DNA of 62,273 nt from Dioszegia crocea (lineage: Eukaryota; Basidiomycota; Tremellomycetes; Tremellales; Bulleribasidiaceae), in contig BCKK01000012.1 of assembly GCA_001600615.1 (NCBI GenBank), positions 127,400-189,672 of the forward strand, in the 5' to 3' direction. Shown in pieces: positions 1-11,032 of this stretch. The notes under the pieces are model-generated. The model was given only the letters and a program-made list of their open reading frames with translations. It was not told where the DNA came from and made no database searches. Within the stretch, counting starts at the first letter, position 1, and each line of letters begins with the position of its first letter. The translations under genes were made by a program, and so were the position numbers.

Positions 1-79
1 TCTGATACTAGCAAGTGCTGAAGGGCTACAGGTAAGCCATGCATCACTCTGATACTAGCAAGTGCTGAAGGGCTACAGG
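1..79. repeat. Direct repeat, 32 bp, period 47 bp
   Basis: The 32-base unit beginning tctgatactagcaagtgctg occurs exactly at 1-32 and again at 48-79, with 15 unrelated bases between. The first copy is followed by TAAGCC, so its end reads CAG|GTAAGC like a splice donor; the second copy lacks this. It lies at the window edge, so more units may continue outside. Confidence 0.9.
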
Positions 80-265
80 ACGGTAACTTCCGTTGGACAC
101 GCGGGCGAACTCCCTGTCCTGTTTTTTCTGAAAGGAGTCAACTGCAACCTCTCGAGTCTCAACAGGCCAAGGGCAATGTCGCTCGTCCGCCCCTGCTCTA
201 CACATGCCCAACCGCCACTCAATCACATTCTTCAACCTGAAAAACAACAATCATCCTCAATCGTC

Positions 266-928
266 ATGAGCGAATCCTCCAACGCAACCTTCAAGGGTGC
301 CGGCGCACCATTCGTTTCCAAGGTGAAGATGCTCCGAGATCACTTGTCGGACCCCCAAAAACGCACGGAGCTCATGACGAACTACCGCAGAAGTAGTGGC
401 AATTGGGAATTGGCCTTCAATCTCATAGAAGAGTTGAAAGGCACTGGATTGGGCTCCAGTGAAGCGTCTGGCTACATTCGTGAGAATCATCACCTCGATC
501 CCGATATGAAGTTCTACTTCGAGAAGGGATGGAGACATTTCCTGTCACAGTCGGAAGAAAATCGGCAGAAGTGGCGCGATGAGTTCGACCTCGCACAACT
601 GCGGCTGAAAGAAAAACCACAAGACAGCCTGGCAACAAGTCAACAAGAAAAGGAGACGGTGGATGAAGCGACACAACACGTCTTGGACCCGAGTCAGGAA
701 GAATGGGACGCTCTTCAAACCGTTCTGAAGACCTACGAGATTGCAGACTTGGCAGGCCCTTGCAGGCAGGGGTGGCCGCCGGCCTGCGGTTGTGCACCGT
801 GTCGGGATACTCCTGGGTTGACATGTACCGCCCCTGAGTACACCATGGAGGACATGTCTGTCTGCGCTCGTGTAGGTTGTGATTACTGCAAGAGTGTGAT
901 CGCCAATTGGAGTGGAAGTAGCCGTTGA
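266..928 (+). CDS. Orphan protein with Cys-rich C-terminus (220 aa)
   Basis: Uninterrupted reading frame; I do not recognise the family. The start is the ATG at 266 (MSESSNATF...); an in-frame ATG at 176 would add 30 residues and cannot be excluded. The first 165 residues are charged and probably helical, with many Glu, Lys, Gln and Trp. The last 60 residues hold eight or more cysteines, including CGCAPC and CARVGCDYC, a pattern that could bind metal. No signal peptide or membrane segment is visible. An antisense frame of 115 codons (883-1230) overlaps its end. The plus-strand frame is preferred for its length and amino-acid composition, but an intron near the Cys-rich part is possible. Function unknown. 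Confidence 0.5.
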   Translation: MSESSNATFKGAGAPFVSKVKMLRDHLSDPQKRTELMTNYRRSSGNWELAFNLIEELKGTGLGSSEASGYIRENHHLDPDMKFYFEKGWRHFLSQSEENRQKWRDEFDLAQLRLKEKPQDSLATSQQEKETVDEATQHVLDPSQEEWDALQTVLKTYEIADLAGPCRQGWPPACGCAPCRDTPGLTCTAPEYTMEDMSVCARVGCDYCKSVIANWSGSSR

Positions 929-1513
929 GGTCGCATGGCGTTTCGGAGATAGGGATGGGGGGCGCGAGAGGAGACGTGCCGCCGTGCCGGGGCAAGGATA
1001 ATCGAAGGCAGTAGCGGGACGCCTTCGAGGGTCTGGATAGGCGCATGATTCAAGGCCTTGGCGTCGATGTGTACTCGGGTAGACATCAAGTTGATGTTGG
1101 GCGCAGGTTCAGAAATGTATATGGCATCACATTGAAGTTTGAGAATGCCGGAAGCTGTACCGTGAGGCACTTTGCTGATGCTAGTAACTGTCATCTCTAA
1201 ATCTCCCCAGCGCAGGCTCTCGCCTCCCATCGTTTGACAGTATAGTCAGAACGGATTGCGGATGCCAAGAGGGCCGGAGTAATGAGTAGAGCCTCGAGCC
1301 AGTAAGCTATCTCTACGTCAGGGAGATGAGTATGACGTCTTGGCGCTGGAGATTGGCTTTGGTAATATCTGTTTCATACGAATACACTCTTTTACAGAAT
1401 CTTCTTCTATACCCCTGATTAGTCAGCGAGGAGAGTCAAGGACGATTCATCATTGCGCCGAACTTTGACTTACTTGGAATAGCTAAAACTCCTACATCAT
1501 CTCTTCTCCCGCT
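929..1513. other. Intergenic region
   Basis: No convincing gene. The minus strand holds an ATG-initiated frame (1230 to 883, 115 codons) overlapping the end of the upstream orphan. It has no recognisable motif and is listed only as a possibility. Confidence 0.5.
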
Positions 1514-3500
1514 CTAAGGCGAAGATCCGTCATCCGGGAAATGTCCCATAGGTCCATAACCTAGATACCCTTCACTCGGACCAATTTCCGCTTCATCCAT
1601 GAGGTCATAGTTGTCATACGCCCCATAGTCCCCCGATCCGGCATCCGACTCATCATCATTCAGCCCTTCCTCCCAATCGCCCACGTATTCAGGGTCATGC
1701 CCATACTCCGATCCCCCCTTCTTCCTTTCGTCCTCTCTCCACATTCTCAGAATCTCCCATGTCGCCTCTCCCCCGCCCAATTCCAAAGACCGCCCGCCCT
1801 GGATGAAGTCCCACTTCTCCCCCGCAGCTTTATACACCGCCTCCAACACGTCCCGTGGCACAGTCTTGTCCTTGTATAGCGTGAAATCGTACCAGGACCG
1901 CTGTAAGCCGATTGACGGGCCTTTGCGAATGTCCGGAATTGCTCGTCTCAATGCGCGAATATGCCAAAATTCATCTTCTGATTCAATTGGATTGATGTAC
2001 TGCCGCAGGACACATCCTCGGTATCCCTCAGATTCCCACCTCGAAGGATCGACAAAGAGGGTTGGTTCGACGAAAGCGAGATCGCGTATGGAGGGGAAGG
2101 GGGTTTCGACGTGATGGATAAAGATGGTGCACAAGAGTGGACACCGTCGGATATTTGCAAGGTCGTATCGGGTTGTAGAGCTGGTGTGAAGTGGGGTAGG
2201 ACCGATACCGTAGGCTATGTATTCACTGGGGGAAGGTCGAGATCCAGTGAGGACTGTGTATTGCCTGAGATGATCTGCTCGGGGCAATCGAATTGACTGA
2301 GCCTTCAGTTGAGGCCCACCAATTCCATTCAGGAACGAAGAGAGCTTACTATAAGTGAAGGCTCATAGGTCTCCTCCCAGTCTGGCTCTTCGACCACAAG
2401 CTCTTCCACGGCCAAATTCACAGCTCCAAGTCGCCCATACCTCACTCCCGGCCCATCCTCAAACTCTTCCGGCGGATGATCAAGATCGCCCGACTGGGTC
2501 AAGACGATGGATTTGAGCTGCTCGCATGCCGCCAAAGCCACCAAAGCGGGATCGTCTGCCTTTGGCCGCCATTCACCCCTTAGCCGCAAAGCCCGAATGT
2601 TCGGTGCGGCTTTGAGCAGCATGGTCAAGATGGCAAGACTGTCATCGCCTGAGCTGCCGCCGAGATTGTCGAATGTGAGTCGGCTAAGAAGGGGGAGGGA
2701 ATTAGGCGGAGGGGTGTAGAAGGGCTCGGTGAAGTATCTCAAATCGGCTGAAGAGATATGGAGTTCGTGAAGATTGACCCCCATGCGGTCGATCCATTTG
2801 TCGAAAGTCGTCCGCCTTGTCATTCCATAGTTGTACTTCAGCTGCCTCAAAGCAGGCCACTGTACATATGGGAGAAGAGACATGAAGCCCATGTAGTCCA
2901 GATCATCTGGTCGACGCGCACCCAGTGACTCTTGGTCTGGTAGATTGGCGGGTAATATCGCGAGGCGTACGAGCTGAGGTGCGAAGCGCTCAATCAATCG
3001 GATGAGAGCAGACGCTCGCTGACTATCATTCTCGCCGTCAGATGGCTCCACGCGGATAGCCTTGACATGGGCTGCACGCGGGGGATGGGCATCGAGGCCT
3101 GAAAGCACGTGCGTGAGCTTCGAGTTGACAATGGCGGCGCGGCGAGTGAAGGGTGTCAGATCGATGGGTTCATTATAGGTCTCTGATATGATCTCTATAG
3201 CTTGTCAGTGAGCCGATTAGATATGCGAGGGGTTTCGTCAAGCGGGTAGTAGATGCGAGGCACAAAGCCTCTCTTGACCCAAGGGTATCCTCGATCAAAG
3301 ATGGACTTACCACTGCCTCTCCCTGATGTGATGTCCAAGGTCTCCCATATCCTCATCTCCGCTATATCTCTCCATGACTTAGATGTCAAGGCTAGTATTC
3401 TAGCCGATTCAATGGTAGTAAAGCTAGTCACATAGGCCTGCAACTCTGGAGGTAGGATATCAATCCCGCTGAATCCCTTCGCCCCGGTGTCGACATCCAT
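1514..3500 (-). CDS. F-box-like array gene, copy 1 (605 aa)
   Basis: Exons 3500-3311, 3194-2350 and 2296-1514. The ATG at 3500 has a good context (ACCATGG) and an N-terminus as short as in the paralogues; a longer in-frame start upstream is less likely. The F-box-like part reads ILPPELQAYV then ALTSKSWRDIAEMRIWETLD. The TSKSWR stretch is closer to a classical F-box (Trp present) than the TCxxLR of other copies. Exon 3 keeps FVDPSRW, EGYRG, FWHIRALRRA and TVPRDVLEAVY. The tail is about 45 residues longer than in most copies and rich in Gly, Asp and Tyr, ending DDGSSP. It is among the most diverged members and lies at the outer edge of the array. Confidence 0.8.
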
Positions 3501-3909
3501 GGTACCTTCCACTCTGTCGGTATGATGTGTAGATATCGAAGCTGCGGGCTGATTCTCGTGACCTTGAACTATGGATATAAGCAGGAGGGACGAGGTATAG
3601 ATGCAAGAACGCATACACCCTAGGGCGAAAACATCGACTGATGTCCGATGCCGGCATGTCTAATTCTGAGAGTGGGTGTACCATGAGGTCGTGGCTGGTC
3701 GTGGTGACCTGTAGATACATCCACCCTTGGAGAAGGGCTAGGCGGCTCAGAGGGTTCATCGCCTGATACCGAATTGGCGGAGAAATTGGTTGCAGGTGTC
3801 TGAGGTTGGAGGATCGCACGCCAGCCTCATCAGCGTGGCCCTGGGAACCGATTCACCCAGACAGAGTACCCTGCCAAAATACCAGATACAGGCCCTAACC
3901 GCAGGCTAT
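3501..3909. other. Intergenic region
   Basis: Gap between copies 1 and 2. It carries neither of the two shared upstream elements found later in the array and no supported gene. An open frame overlapping 3460-3819 on the minus strand shows no family similarity. Confidence 0.6.
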
Positions 3910-5937
3910 TCATCCAAGAGGATCATCCTCATCCTCATCCCCACCATCCATATCGTAACCCCAATACGGCTCATGCTCATCGTAGTCACTCTCATCAAAC
4001 ACCCCATCGTCGTCTTCATACTCTCCATCCGCATTCAGATGTGGTCCCATCATGTACTGCCCGCCAACTCCATCCCCATCTTCATCCACATCCTCAGCCT
4101 CTGAATCCCCATCATCGCTCGTCCAACCGGCAACCGCAGGGATTTCCCCTTCGTCTAGCTTTCCTTCGCCGAGCGGATCTCTCCATGCGTCCAGTATATC
4201 CCACGCTCCACCCCCAATACCCAGATCTAGGTCTCTCCCTTCTTGCACAGACTCCAGCTCCAGTCCGGCATGCGCATAGACAGCCTCCAGGACATCCCTC
4301 GGCACAGTCCGACCCTTGTAGCTGCAAAAATCTTGCCAGCAGCGTCGGATTCCGACGTAGGTTTGGCCAGACGGATGTAGGAGACATCGCGTCAGACCCC
4401 TCATGTGCCAGAAAGAGACATCCTCATCGTCCTCGGACACACGCCGATATTCCCGTATGACGATTCCTCGCTGGCCGCCTTCCGCCCATTCGCTTGGTGG
4501 CGTGAAGTAGGTTGGCTCGATAAAGTCGGAGGCGTAAAGAGGGGGAAAGAATGGGTAGAAGTAACCGCAGAGGATGTGGGTAAGATTTGGTGTGTGGCCG
4601 AGTTCACGGAGGAAGTAGCCAGATATGGGCCGTGTTTCGTTTGGGGTATCCCCAATGGCTAAATTTGCGTAGTCGATAGGAGATAGGCGAGCACAAGTTT
4701 GGATTGTGATGTTCTTCAAATGTGTGGCCATTGGAAGTTTGATATGCTACTTGATTAGCCTCGCTCCGAGCTTGGTAGACGAAAGAGTGCAATAGAGCCG
4801 GAAAATGGACTCACACTCAGGTCCAACTCCAAGCCCTCCTCCCAGGCCCCAATCTCCACGACAGCCTGCTCGACGGCCAAGCCCACCCTCCCCAACTTCG
4901 CAAACCGACTGGCCGCTTGCTCATCCCAGTAAGATCTCGGATGATCCTCCGGAAGCGAAAAGACAACAGTCTTGAGCTGCTTCGCCTTGCCCATCGCTTT
5001 CAAAGCCCGGTGATGGCTCTGGGGATTCCATTTCCCTCTGAACCGCAAGAAGTCAAGATTCGGAGCGAGTTCGATGAAGTGCGCCATTATGTCCAGGGTC
5101 TTCCCCAATTGGGGCAGATTGAGCTGGTCAAATGTGAGTCGACGAAGATGCTGGAACGGTTTTAGGCCAGCTGTCGAGGCCGCCCCGCGGCCGAACATAT
5201 CAAGCCCATCATCATCCGCTTGATTCGGCTTGAATTTGGAGCCGCAATACTCCAGCTCCTGAAGGTTGACCATCTGACCCATCCAGCTGGGTATCCTAGG
5301 ATCGGCGCCGATCACGCAAGTGTATTTAAAGTGGGTGACGCGGGTGTAGTCTGAGGGGGAAGAGAGGCGCATGGTAGCGAAGAATGCGTCATAGATGAGA
5401 TTATTGGCATCATCAAAAGATTGATGTTGGGAGTAGGGACGTGGTAGGATCTCGAGCCTCGTGATTTTTGGTGCGAGGGGAGAGAGGAGCTTCATGAGTG
5501 CTCGCGCTCGCTTAGCGTAAATTCCGCCATCGGAGGGCTGGACCTTGACCGTAGTCACGCATTCGAGTCGGAAGGGATAGGTTTCAAAAGCTGCGACGGC
5601 ATGCTTGATCTTGGAATCGACTGTGATTGCGCCTAGGCGTTGCGAGGTAGGGTCTAGTGTATCGAGGTTGGCTTTTATCGCTTCGAAATAGTCTACAATC
5701 GTTAGCTGAGAGTTTCGATGATCTGTTTCTGGAACTCAAACACTTATCATACCACTCTGCAGTCAGATCCAAGACTCTCCATACTCCCGACTCGCCAACA
5801 TCTCTCAGGGCTTTACAGGTCAAAGCTAGGTTTCGCGCGGATGCAGAGTCCAGATGGAAAGCGATGAGCTTGGCAATTTCGATGGGGATGAACGGGACAA
5901 CGCGTCCCGGTTTCACAGGCGTGGTGTGGCCGACCAT
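3910..5937 (-). CDS. F-box-like array gene, copy 2 (about 636 aa)
   Basis: Exons about 5937-5742, 5692-4815 and 4746-3910. Intron 2 is canonical (GTGAGT...TAG). Intron 1 is not: the strong-looking donor GTATGA after ...TAEW gives the wrong phase and an immediate stop. Only a weaker GTTTGA donor a few codons downstream restores the phase-1 junction with the conserved acceptor. Either this donor is used or the copy is impaired. The F-box-like part reads FIPIEIAKLIAFHLDSASARNLALTCKALRD (in two pieces around residue 30). Exon 3 has FTPPSEW in place of FVDPSRW, keeps TVPRDVLEAVY, and ends in the longest acidic tail of the array, about 80 residues mostly Asp, Glu and Gly. Confidence 0.7.
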
Positions 5938-6169
5938 GCCTTCTGTTCGATTGGCTGTAGCGGGAGCTGCTAAGACTGAGGTAGCTGATCAAGCAGTGAC
6001 AAGAGATGAAAGCAACATCAGGCCTCAATTTTGCATTGAGCAAGCTGCTTCCGACGGAAAAGATCTTAACGCTCCACGCTCAGCGCTCAATTGGCCGAGT
6101 AAGCTAGCCGTCTAACGAAAGCTTACGACTAAGCTACCAATATAGACAGATCATTAACATGTCTTTCCA

Positions 6170-8000
6170 CTAGTCCTCATCCGACTCCACATCATAATCA
6201 TCATTCATCCCCGGTACGCCGAGTCCATCATGAACATCACTCCCATCCCCTAAAGTCTCCCTCCATCGCTCCAGTATTGCCCATGCAACTCTTCCACCAC
6301 CTAGAACGAGATCCCTCCCTCCCTGCATCGAGTTCACATCATCGCCCGAAGCAGCGTACACCGCGTCCAACACCCAGCGGGGGACCGTTCGACCCCTGAA
6401 GTGGGTAAAATGATTGAGGTACCGCTTCACCGCCAGATGAGGTTCTCGGATCCCATCCTTGGAGGCGACCGCCCTTGACAGCACTTTGATGTGCCAGAAT
6501 TCGTCGGTCATGTTGCAGAACTGATGAATGACGATGCCACGATGACCTTCGGCTATCCACCGGGAAGGATCGATGAAGAGCTCGGGCTCGATCCTGTCGG
6601 CGGACCACATAGATGGGATAGGCCTTTCGATGCCCAGGAAGAGGATAGACGTAAGGAGAGGGGCGCGCTTCATGCGGTGGATGGACCAGGCGCTAAAGTG
6701 GCTTGTGAAGCAAGAGGATAAGCCGAGAGGTACCGAAGCGTACTCGGCTGGGGTGTCGCCAGGTGTGACGAAATAGGTCATCCGCCTCAAAACTGGAGCG
6801 CTTAGGACAATTAGGTCCGCCTAAAGTGTCAGCAGCTGGTGAAATGAAGAATGAGAGATGATGAACTCGCGCTGCGCATCATTATCGGAACTCAAACTTA
6901 CACAGACAGCCTGCTCTGACACCTCACCCCAATTGACTGCACCCACCGCCACCTCCTCCAGACTGGGCAACAGGACCTTGCCAAGCTTTTGGACGCTTAT
7001 ACCACGATGAACGCTCAGTTCACGGTTCTCTGGAGAATGCCATCCAACGAACGACTTCAAGAATTTCGCCTCCCCAATCGCCCTCGTGGCCGCGTCTTTG
7101 ACAGCGGGACGCCAGAACCCCTCCAGGCGGACGCATTCGACGTTCGGCGCCGCCTTAAGCAATGTGCCAAGGACATCCATTCCGAGGTTGTGGATTCGTC
7201 TGTCCCCCACGGTGTAGGACATGACATTTTCGATGGTGATTTTTCGCAGGCGAAGTAGCTTGGAAGAAGTGGCTACTTTGGCGACGGGGGGCGCGAATGA
7301 GCGTTCCGCGGAACAAATGTGAATTTCTTCCAGATTTGGAGCTCGCAGGATCCAGGCATCAATGGGTATCCCTGCTCGGGTAGGATAGGCATATCGGATA
7401 TGTTTGAGTTGGGGATACCCGATGCCTGAAGAGTGCAACACTCCGAAGAATTGGTCTTCGACAAGACTCGATATCGTCGGAGCACCGGTAGATGATTGAC
7501 CAGGCATAGAGAGGATATCGAGGTGCCGAAGTTGACAGGCAACGACTTGTATGAGCAGTGACTGTGCACTATTTGCGGATGGATTGGCGACATCGTCTAT
7601 AGGTTCCACCCTGAGCGATTGTGCGCAACTCAGCCTCAAGGTGTAGGCTTGAGTGCAGTTGGAGATTTGATGTGCTTTGAACATAATGATTTGGAAACGG
7701 ACTCGGCATGCGCTATCGTCAAGAGGGAAAGCAGCAATCCCCGCTGTTCCTATCAGTCACCATCACTTTCAAGAAATGCTTCAACGCACGATGTGGTCCG
7801 CCTGTAGTGTCTAAATCCCGGTATATCCTAATTTCTCCTGCATCCCTCAACGCCCGACAGGTCCTCGCCAGACTTAGCGCCGAGTCAAGTGTCAGGAAAG
7901 TGGCGAGAATCCGAGCGACGTCGAGGGGAATATCGGGGAGTGTACGTGTTGTTGGAGGGGTGGGAGTAACATCCAGGGACAATTGCGACAGGGCCGTCAT
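6170..8000 (-). CDS. F-box-like array gene, copy 3 (553 aa)
   Basis: Exons 8000-7790, 7701-6902 and 6820-6170. The start ATG at 8000 gives MTALSQLSLDV..., comparable with copy 6. Intron 1 is my least certain junction here: donor GTGCGT and acceptor GCCGAG give the family's phase 1, while other GT sites in the stretch give other phases. The usual spacer after RIEPSDG is changed (RVEPIDD). Exon 3 keeps FIDPSRW, EGHRG, FWHIKVLSRA and TVPRWVLDAVY, and has the short acidic tail ending DYDVESDED. An inverted copy of the upstream element of copies 4-7 lies at 8148-8166. Confidence 0.75.
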
Positions 8001-8567
8001 CTCGATGGACGAAGTAGACGGGTTAGAGTCGATAGGTGAAGAGAAGGGGATAGAAGACAACAGCGGAGGAGAGATGCGAAGTGGAGTACCTGAGCGAAGT
8101 CAGCTCTCGGACCTCGAAGCTTAAACCTTGTACAATTGACTCCGACACAACTCCGCATTCCTCAATCTGACCCCTATCTGACACAATAGGGAGGATGCTG
8201 TGAGAAGAGATACATACTGCTCATGGCGCCTAGCACAGCGCCGACATTGGTCTGTCAAGCATCGCTAAGCTTCGTTTCGCCTTCAATATAGCCGTATCTC
8301 CTCCGAAGCCTCCTATCATCGCCGGGGTCTCGCGGTTGTGCTCGGCTATGCCGCTTCCAGGCTCGGCCATGATGTGCTTTCGTTGGGAGGTATGTGCTTT
8401 TATGAAGAGTACGTGATAGGGACAAGAGCACCTGAGAAGTTAGCATGAATGAAGCAAAATGAAATCGTCGAATAAGCAGCTTACCTGAGCATCTGGCTGG
8501 CGTCATCCTGGCAGATCCACAATCTCTGCTCTTTCCCCCTATCAGACCACCTGAATCTCAACCCGCG
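8001..8567. other. Intergenic region with possible relic
   Basis: Upstream of copy 3 and downstream of copy 4. It holds an inverted upstream element (8148-8166). Between about 8506 and 8250 on the minus strand there is a sequence with intron-like signals (GTAAGC near 8487, CTAACTTCTCAG near 8430). It is followed by a 46-codon frame starting MAEPGSGIAEHNRE that ends abruptly. This may be a small gene or a gene relic; I cannot name it. Confidence 0.4.
8148..8166 (+). promoter_or_regulatory. Inverted copy of upstream element A
   Basis: Plus strand reads CAACTCCGCATTCCTCAAT. Its reverse complement (ATTGAGGAATGCGGAGTTG) matches the GTGAGGAATGAGGAGTTG core found on the plus strand before copies 4-7. 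It is 148 bp upstream of copy 3 but in the opposite orientation. Confidence 0.45.
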
Positions 8568-10399
8568 TTACTCATCATCATCAGACATCAAATCGTCATC
8601 CGCCCCGCCCTGAGCCATGTAGTCTATATCGTCCACGTCACTCCCTTCCTCCAATTCCTCCTTCCATTCTCGGAGTATCGCCCAGGCGCTTTCCTTCATC
8701 ATCCAGAATCGGCCTCCCCGAATAAAGTCGACCTCCTCCCCAATCTCTTGGTACACCCTGTCCAGGATATGTCGAGGCACTCTTCGACCATTGTAATTCG
8801 TTTGGTCCCGCCATACCCTCCGAGCACCGACAAATTCCAGCCCGGTCTCCGTTTCCGCTGCTCTTGACAGAGTACGAATGTGCCAAAATACGCCGTACGC
8901 GGTGGAGTGGTCAACATAGTGCGTGACGAGGGCTCCTGTGTACCCTTCGCTGGTCCAACGGGAGGGGTCAACGAAGAGATCGGGTTCCTCGAAATTGCGT
9001 TCGTACGCAGAGGGGACGTGGTTGGGATGATATAGAAAGAGGATAGTGTCGAGCCAGCGAGTACGATTCAGGCGGTGTAGGAACCACGGGTGGATAGACA
9101 TTGTGGGCAGTGGCTCGGAGCGAACAAGGGTCTCAGCGTGTTCGGACGGGTAAGGTCGAGGTGTGGTCATTATAGTAAGACGTTGGAGAGTGAGGGACTC
9201 CGGTATAGGTAGGATCTGTTGCGTCAGCGCCATTCGGAGAATGAGGTCGCCAGGGCGAGAGAGCGTAGTGCAAAGGCGAGGGTTCAGTAAAGCTGGAACA
9301 GAGAACTCACCGCGCAAGACAGCTCCTCTTGCTCAGACCACCCGCCAAGATCGACTGCCATCTCTTCAAACGGAAATTCCACCTGTCCGAACTTTTGACA
9401 ATGAATGCCGATCTCGTTATCATCCTTCCCATAGTCCTCATCGAGACAGATGATTGTAGTCAGATATTTCAGCTTTCCCAATTCCCGGACAGCCAGATGA
9501 CCGCCTGAAGGCTGCCACTGTCCTCTGAGGCGCAGAGTATTGATATTCGGCGCTGCCTTCATCAACTCCCCAAGGACATCCAGTCCATTCTGATCCGGCA
9601 GATCGTAGAGATTGTCGAAAGTGAGGGAGCGGAGCGTTGGTAGTTTCAAGGAAACCCTTCGGATCGGCGACCTGAAATCACCAGAAGCTGCCGAGTACAC
9701 AAGAGACTCAAGGGCTATCAGCCCCTTCATCCACCCGGCTATCACTGGCCTCGCTGAAGCGTGGCCGGCTTGTACCCCAAGCTGAAGATGGGTGAGGCGA
9801 GGGAAAACGACATTTTCTCGGTCCAACATTTCAAACAGACTATCGGCCGATAGCTCTGCACGTGCAGACCAAGCAAAGTACTCATGGGTAGGAAAGGGTA
9901 GTATTTCGAGGCGCCGAATCCGATGAGAGACTAGGCGGAGTAATCTGACCAGAGATTGAGCGCGGCTTTTATCCGGACCCGGACCATCCGATGGTTCGAT
10001 CCTGATCTCTTCGACGAATTCTACGCGCTCGGGATGCGTGTCGAGTTCGTGTAGAGCCTCTACCAGTTTGGAGCTAACGATAGCAGCCCGATTTTGAAGG
10101 GTTTGTAAGTCGAAATTCCGATTCGCAGGCACTGGCTCAACTTCATTTGTCAGCAGTCCGTATGTGCTGTTTGATCTGTCGTTACGACCTTCAACAGTGG
10201 AAGAAAGCTCACAAGACCATGCACCCGTGATTTCCAGCCTGGTGTACAACACCACCTCGCCCGTCACCCTCAGCGCCGTACAGGTTCTCGTCAACGCCAT
10301 TCCCGATTTCAGGTCGCCTCGTAGATGTTGAGCTATCGCCATTGAGATCTCGAGTGGAATCGGCGCCAGTGGCCGCGCGGCGTTGCTTGTCTCACTCAT
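8568..10399 (-). CDS. F-box-like array gene, copy 4 (554 aa)
   Basis: Exons 10399-10213, 10140-9311 and 9215-8568. The start ATG at 10399 gives an exon 1 of 187 nt, the same length as in copies 7, 8 and 9. Intron 1 (72 nt) has no stop and a length divisible by three, so an unspliced transcript would still be readable. The F-box-like part reads PIPLEISMAIAQHLRGD with TCTALRVTGE. Exon 2 has RIEPSDGPGP and a middle close to copy 5 (SAASGDFRSP, NLYDLPDQNGLDVL). Exon 3 has ILPIPESLTLQRLTIM at its start, FVDPSRW, EGYTG, FWHIRTLSRA, RVPRHILDRVY and a tail ending DDDLMSDDDE. It shares upstream element A with copies 5-7. Confidence 0.85.
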
Positions 10400-11032
10400 G
10401 ATGGTAAGGGGATTAACGCGTTGAGAAAGTGGATGTCGCGTTCAAATCGCGACACCCAATCAACACCCAAGGCAATGAGCAAGCGCGACGGCTTACGTAC
10501 TCTATGTCTTGAAGTGAGGAATGAGGTGTTGCAGATTGGCACTGCCACCTGTGCAGCCTGTCCTGTCAAACGTGTATACTGTTGCGTTGACCCGGATATA
10601 TGTACGCTATTATAGCTACAATATCAAACGAGCAACGCGATCCTGCCACCACAATCTGACTTTGTCGGCAGACTTGACTCGCTCTCCGCCGCCATTGTCT
10701 CCGCCTTGTCCTACGCCAATTTTCGAGCCTTAGACCCCAGCCTTGATCCAGTAAACACGCCGATCAGCTTAGATCGGAGTATTCTCGCGTACATCTTCCG
10801 ACCGCTGAGTGCTTTGATCTGGCGGGCAGAAGTGGGGCAAGGGGGTCAAACTGCGGGGAAAAGGGTATGGTCGTCCAGATCTCCCTGCGCAATCAGCCAT
10901 CATTCACAGGTCCAGAGAAGCAGAGCCCTTGCAGCCAGAATCACATACCTTGACCACCAGCTTCGACCGATAGACCTTGACCTGTCCAACCACCTGCCCA
11001 TCTCACAGCACTTCACCTGTCCCTGACAACAA
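10400..11032. other. Intergenic region with element A
   Basis: Between copies 4 and 5; the longest gap inside the array. The first 135 bases hold TACGTA (10494-10499) and element A (10514-10533). The remainder shows no supported gene. Confidence 0.6.
10494..10533 (-). promoter_or_regulatory. Upstream element A before copy 4
   Basis: TACGTA at 10494 followed 20 bases later by GTGAGGAATGAGGTGTTGCA (plus-strand reading). It ends about 95-135 bp upstream of the start codon of copy 4. The same pair occurs before copies 5, 6 and 7. Confidence 0.6.

Noticed and set aside
3999..4460. Plus-strand frames opposite the acidic tail of copy 2
   Set aside because: Shadows of Asp/Glu codon runs on the minus strand, which read as Ser/Pro/His-rich frames on the other.
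9284..10399. Single 371-codon frame joining exons 1 and 2 of copy 4
   Set aside because: It includes a 72-nt in-frame intron (donor GTGAGC, branch-like CTGAC, acceptor AG) at the conserved intron 1 position.
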